In this document: positions 61,285 through 64,000 of the stretch, piece by piece
Numbering within the stretch: the first letter of the stretch is position 1
How the letters are laid out: each line of letters starts with the position of its first letter
Origin: Moniliophthora roreri
Taxonomy: Eukaryota; Basidiomycota; Agaricomycetes; Agaricales; Marasmiaceae
Length of the DNA: 64,000 bases
NCBI GenBank assembly: GCA_001466705.2
Contig: LATX02000015.1
Location: 1 to 64,000 of the forward strand
Reading direction: 5' to 3'
Notes under the pieces: generated by a model
What the model was told of the DNA's origin: nothing
The model's input: only the letters and a program-made list of their open reading frames with translations
The model's database searches: none
Translations under genes and position numbers: made by a program

Positions 61285-61886
61285 ATGCCTCTCGAAACTG
61301 GTCCCTACTTAATCCAAAACCGGGGGAGGTTCCTCGATCATTCAACGGAAGGACCACTCATTCCAGAGCGTGTTATCGTGCTTCCTGAAACTATCGGGGG
61401 CCCCAAGGTTCATTCTCGTTTTGCTTAGCATCAGCCGAGAGATCATTAACTGTGTCTGCAGTGGTTTGTCGAAAAGGTTGGCGTCAACCGCTATACCATT
61501 AAGTCTGATAACGGCGGCCGGACCCGTGCGAATGAGGACAAAATCTTTGCAATAACGGTTTTCCCAGGACCCGAACCTGAGGTTTGGTATATCACACCTG
61601 ATGAGCAAGGAGGCAAAGATAGTTATGTGTATGTGCCATGTCCTTCTGCCTTCATCTCGAGGAATTGACACGTAGTCTTTGCCTAGCATTAGAACTGAGG
61701 AAGGCTATAAAGGATGGGTTGCTCCTGAAGAGCCAGAGAACCAGGTGAGTATAGATTTACAAATAAGCAACGTGTATTCATGTCTTCATTGTCTTGAAGA
61801 TCATGTGCCAACCATTGATTCTGTCCGATCCAGCCAACTACCCACCGAATGCGACCTTCCAGTTTTTCCGTATCCCTGATGAGTAA
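61285..61886 (+). CDS. I66-family serine protease inhibitor (cnispin/cospin-like), B
   Basis: Tandem paralog of the gene at 57495. Four exons: 61285-61407, 61462-61628, 61687-61744, 61800-61886, giving 144 residues. The intron positions and phases are the same as in A. Landmarks: MPLETGPYLIQNRGRFLDH, ERVIVLPET, EVWYITPDEQGGKDSYV, EGYKGWVAPEEPENQ. The C-terminal block has diverged to PLILSDPANYPPNATFQFF (A has ELIVGPSFPPFYPPNETFQ). The first loops also differ strongly, so inhibitory specificity has probably shifted. Same strand and same TATA block as A. Confidence 0.82.
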
Positions 61887-62060
61887 AGGACAAGGAGCAT
61901 CTCAATGTTGCGATGTGGATGGCTTGGGAAATTTTAAGCCTGAGGATTCTGAATAGCTGTCTGTATAAGTAGTTACGACAATGGTGAACTGCGAGTTTCT
62001 TTGTTGAAGCCAAGGAATAGGAAGTTTGACTACTTATTGAGAGCTGGATGATATATTATC

Positions 62061-62537
62061 GGACCTCATTAGGCAAGGAATACTTGATGACTTGTTTCCG
62101 TTAACGCTATAGAGGACTTCAACATTGAACAACGCGTTATCGGATATCTTATCCGGCGTTTACCCGGATTGGGATGCAAATGGGCCTAGACCTACTCAAT
62201 TCTCATCCATGATGGTCACCAGCAGAACGCTCGTCTTCTCTACCTTCTTGAATCTTGATTTAGGGATTTGAATAGTGACTGAGCGCTGGGCATAGATTCA
62301 GGTGAGTTGGTTTAGTGTTTGTTTTCAGCACTGGCATCGAGCTTTCCTTCCCTTTGTCTTCCCAAAAATGCTGATTATTCGCCTCGTTGCTCCGATGCTC
62401 GAGACTAAAACACCGTACGTTACTTATCCTTTATTGATTATGCTTATATCTATACGAATCGAAGAAACGACAAGAGCCTTGACATCGATTCTCTAGAGAA
62501 CACGACGGCTAAGTCAATTACTCAAGATCGAAAAAAA
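62061..62537. other. Intergenic between convergent genes
   Basis: The 3' sides of I66 B and of the galactosidase face each other. No feature seen. Confidence 0.45.
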
Positions 62538-64000
62538 CTACTCCCCTCCCTGCGAAGTCCAACCGGGATTGTTAACTTCAATATGCCCGCCTCCTTCAAA
62601 CACACTATCGACGACCAGCCAAAGCTGCGGTACGATGTCTACGCCAGACTCCATAGCCCACAACGCAATAGCTATTGTACTGCACTCGTCATCAGCGAAA
62701 ATTCTCTGTCTTCAGCGGGACAACTCACTTCATGCCATGATAGTCCAAGATACCTTCGTGTACGGGGAACTTGGCTTGAGGCCTGTTGACCAAATGTCAG
62801 TCTGCATCCTAACCGAAGGAAATGTCAGACGTCTCACCCCAGAGTCCCGATTCTCTTCCCCATCATCCAGCCGTTCACAAAGAGTAACGCTCGATACGGG
62901 AGCCCAAACTCCTCTTCGAAAACGAAATTCATCATTACATCAATACCACATGGCATATACAACTCGAAAGTGGTGACAAAGAAGCCAACACCCGCTTCTG
63001 CGTCCAACGACAGCTCGTCTCTACTTTCCCAGGTAGAACTATCGAAGCCAGGCAGATGCCAACCTTTGCGTTCGCCGAAAAGACCACCTTCGTTCAAAAG
63101 CCCTCGAACCTTGTCTGGGAAGCTGTGATTCATGCGTCAGTCAAGCAAAGGTGTCAATTACAGAACGTCGTACTTGGTGTATCCGCCAATTTTACTCTGT
63201 ACCTTCCAGGATAAGAAATTGCCAGTATTGAGCTGGAAGCCTCTGTCTGATACCTCGAGGGCTCTTCATACTGTTCCTGTTATCTGACTAGGTCATCAGC
63301 GGACGCCTTGCCGCCACATGAATGAAAGTTACCCTCTGCTTCGTCGAGTCCCATATTATCCTACGACTCAAGTTAGCTTTGCTTGTTGCGACTGCTATAG
63401 ACAGAATGTTCACCTGAACGATAGTGATGACATTGGTTTCTCCTTCGACGATACCCTCGAGGAATGCGAACACTTCATCTGTTTCAGCGATAATGTTATT
63501 ATTTGTCGAGCTGTGTTACAAAGAGTAAGGGCCAGATCAATAGATGAGACCCGAATAACTCACTTTCCATATGTCGTCTTCAGGAAGACGTCATTCAACC
63601 ACACTCACGGCAAATGCTGAAAGAATATCAGTACCTCTGGGGTGCAGGCAATAAGGTTAAAGTACACACCTTCACCTCCGTTGACAGAAAGGTTAACGCT
63701 CTTCTCCATGCCGGTGTCCATGAAGTGTCCTCTCCACAGCACAATGCTCTCGCAGCTACCGAAGGGGAGATTCAGCACTAGTAGAGAGAGAAACCTCAAA
63801 TAGTACCCATACTCACAAATCATAATCGCATCCATGCAGAACTCGCCCATCACCATACAGCATTGGATGAGAAATATTCGTCTGAGTGATTGGCCTTGAC
63901 CCAACCCGAATCACCAAAGCAACCCCTAATCTCTGGTAGCGAGTCGGCATATTTCCAAGGCCCAAGTTCCACGACGGTATCTTTCGCCAATAGGCCCGAC
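62538..64000 (-). CDS. Beta-galactosidase, GH35, 3' part (frameshifted)
   Basis: The C-terminal beta-sandwich domains of a fungal GH35 beta-galactosidase, which removes terminal galactose from plant polysaccharides. The catalytic TIM barrel lies beyond the right edge. Blocks on the minus strand: TVVELGPWKYADSLPEI, YGDGRVLHGCDYDF, CESIVLWRGHFMDTGMEKSV, SINGGE-like SVNGGEA, WLNDVFLKTTYGK, VITIVQDNMGLDEAE, GFQLNTGNF, NFPDKVRGLLNEGGLFGER, ALLFVNGWMMGKRI and AIALWAMESGVDIVPQLWL. Stop at 62538. Three frame breaks (about 63875, 63590 and 63260) are needed to read it through. This is either a young pseudogene or sequence error. Confidence 0.8.

Larger units (their letters stand above)
58800..62060 (+). 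repeat. Tandem duplication, unit B
   Basis: Diverged copy of 54990-58285. It carries the second I66 gene and a more decayed copy of the unknown gene. Confidence 0.7.

Overview
The window reads as nuclear DNA of a filamentous basidiomycete, most likely an Agaricomycete (mushroom-forming fungus). Genes are cut by many introns of about 45-65 bp, and the gene set fits that group: two multicopper laccases, heme-thiolate peroxygenases, a DUF6534 membrane protein, mushroom I66 protease inhibitors, a GH35 beta-galactosidase, LYC1 and Mad1. I reconstructed exons by hand from splice signals and reading frame. Family names come from recognised motifs, not from searches.

Layout. 1-1150: the end of a near-identical repeat (three copies in the window) and a terminal-inverted-repeat (TIR) element with a tRNA-like internal promoter. 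1592-6815: two tandem secreted type-B carboxylesterases (minus). 8186-10217: a DUF6534 gene with very small exons. 10500-14670: a block almost without CpG, holding a miniature LTR-like element (11838-14254), into which a second, older copy of the tRNA-containing TIR element is nested. 14686-15252: a foldback element. 15560-17864: a peroxygenase relic, then a peroxygenase gene whose 3' end runs into a repeat. 18179-25924: three single Ns flanked by duplicated sequence, best read as unmerged haplotype contigs. 25916-28840: the spindle-checkpoint gene mad1. 29478-39677: two laccases enclosing a lysine acetyltransferase (LYC1) and a two-domain ABM protein. 42114-45039: an unknown, probably nuclear protein. 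46230-50689: two related segments, each ending in an intron-containing tRNA-Arg(ACG), with a small secreted protein and a degenerate unknown gene between them. 51369-52720: a proline-rich nuclear protein. 54990-62060: a 3.8-kb tandem duplication, each unit carrying one I66 inhibitor and one decayed gene. 62538-64000: the 3' part of a GH35 beta-galactosidase that needs three frameshifts to read.

Functional theme: much of the intact coding sequence is secreted oxidative or hydrolytic machinery (laccases, peroxygenase, esterases, galactosidase), consistent with a saprotrophic or otherwise plant-matter-degrading fungus. Single-copy housekeeping genes (mad1, LYC1) lie among these recently duplicated families. 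The most unusual structure is the pair of TIR elements that keep an RNA polymerase III type-2 promoter (A and B boxes exactly 65 nt apart in both) despite heavy divergence elsewhere.
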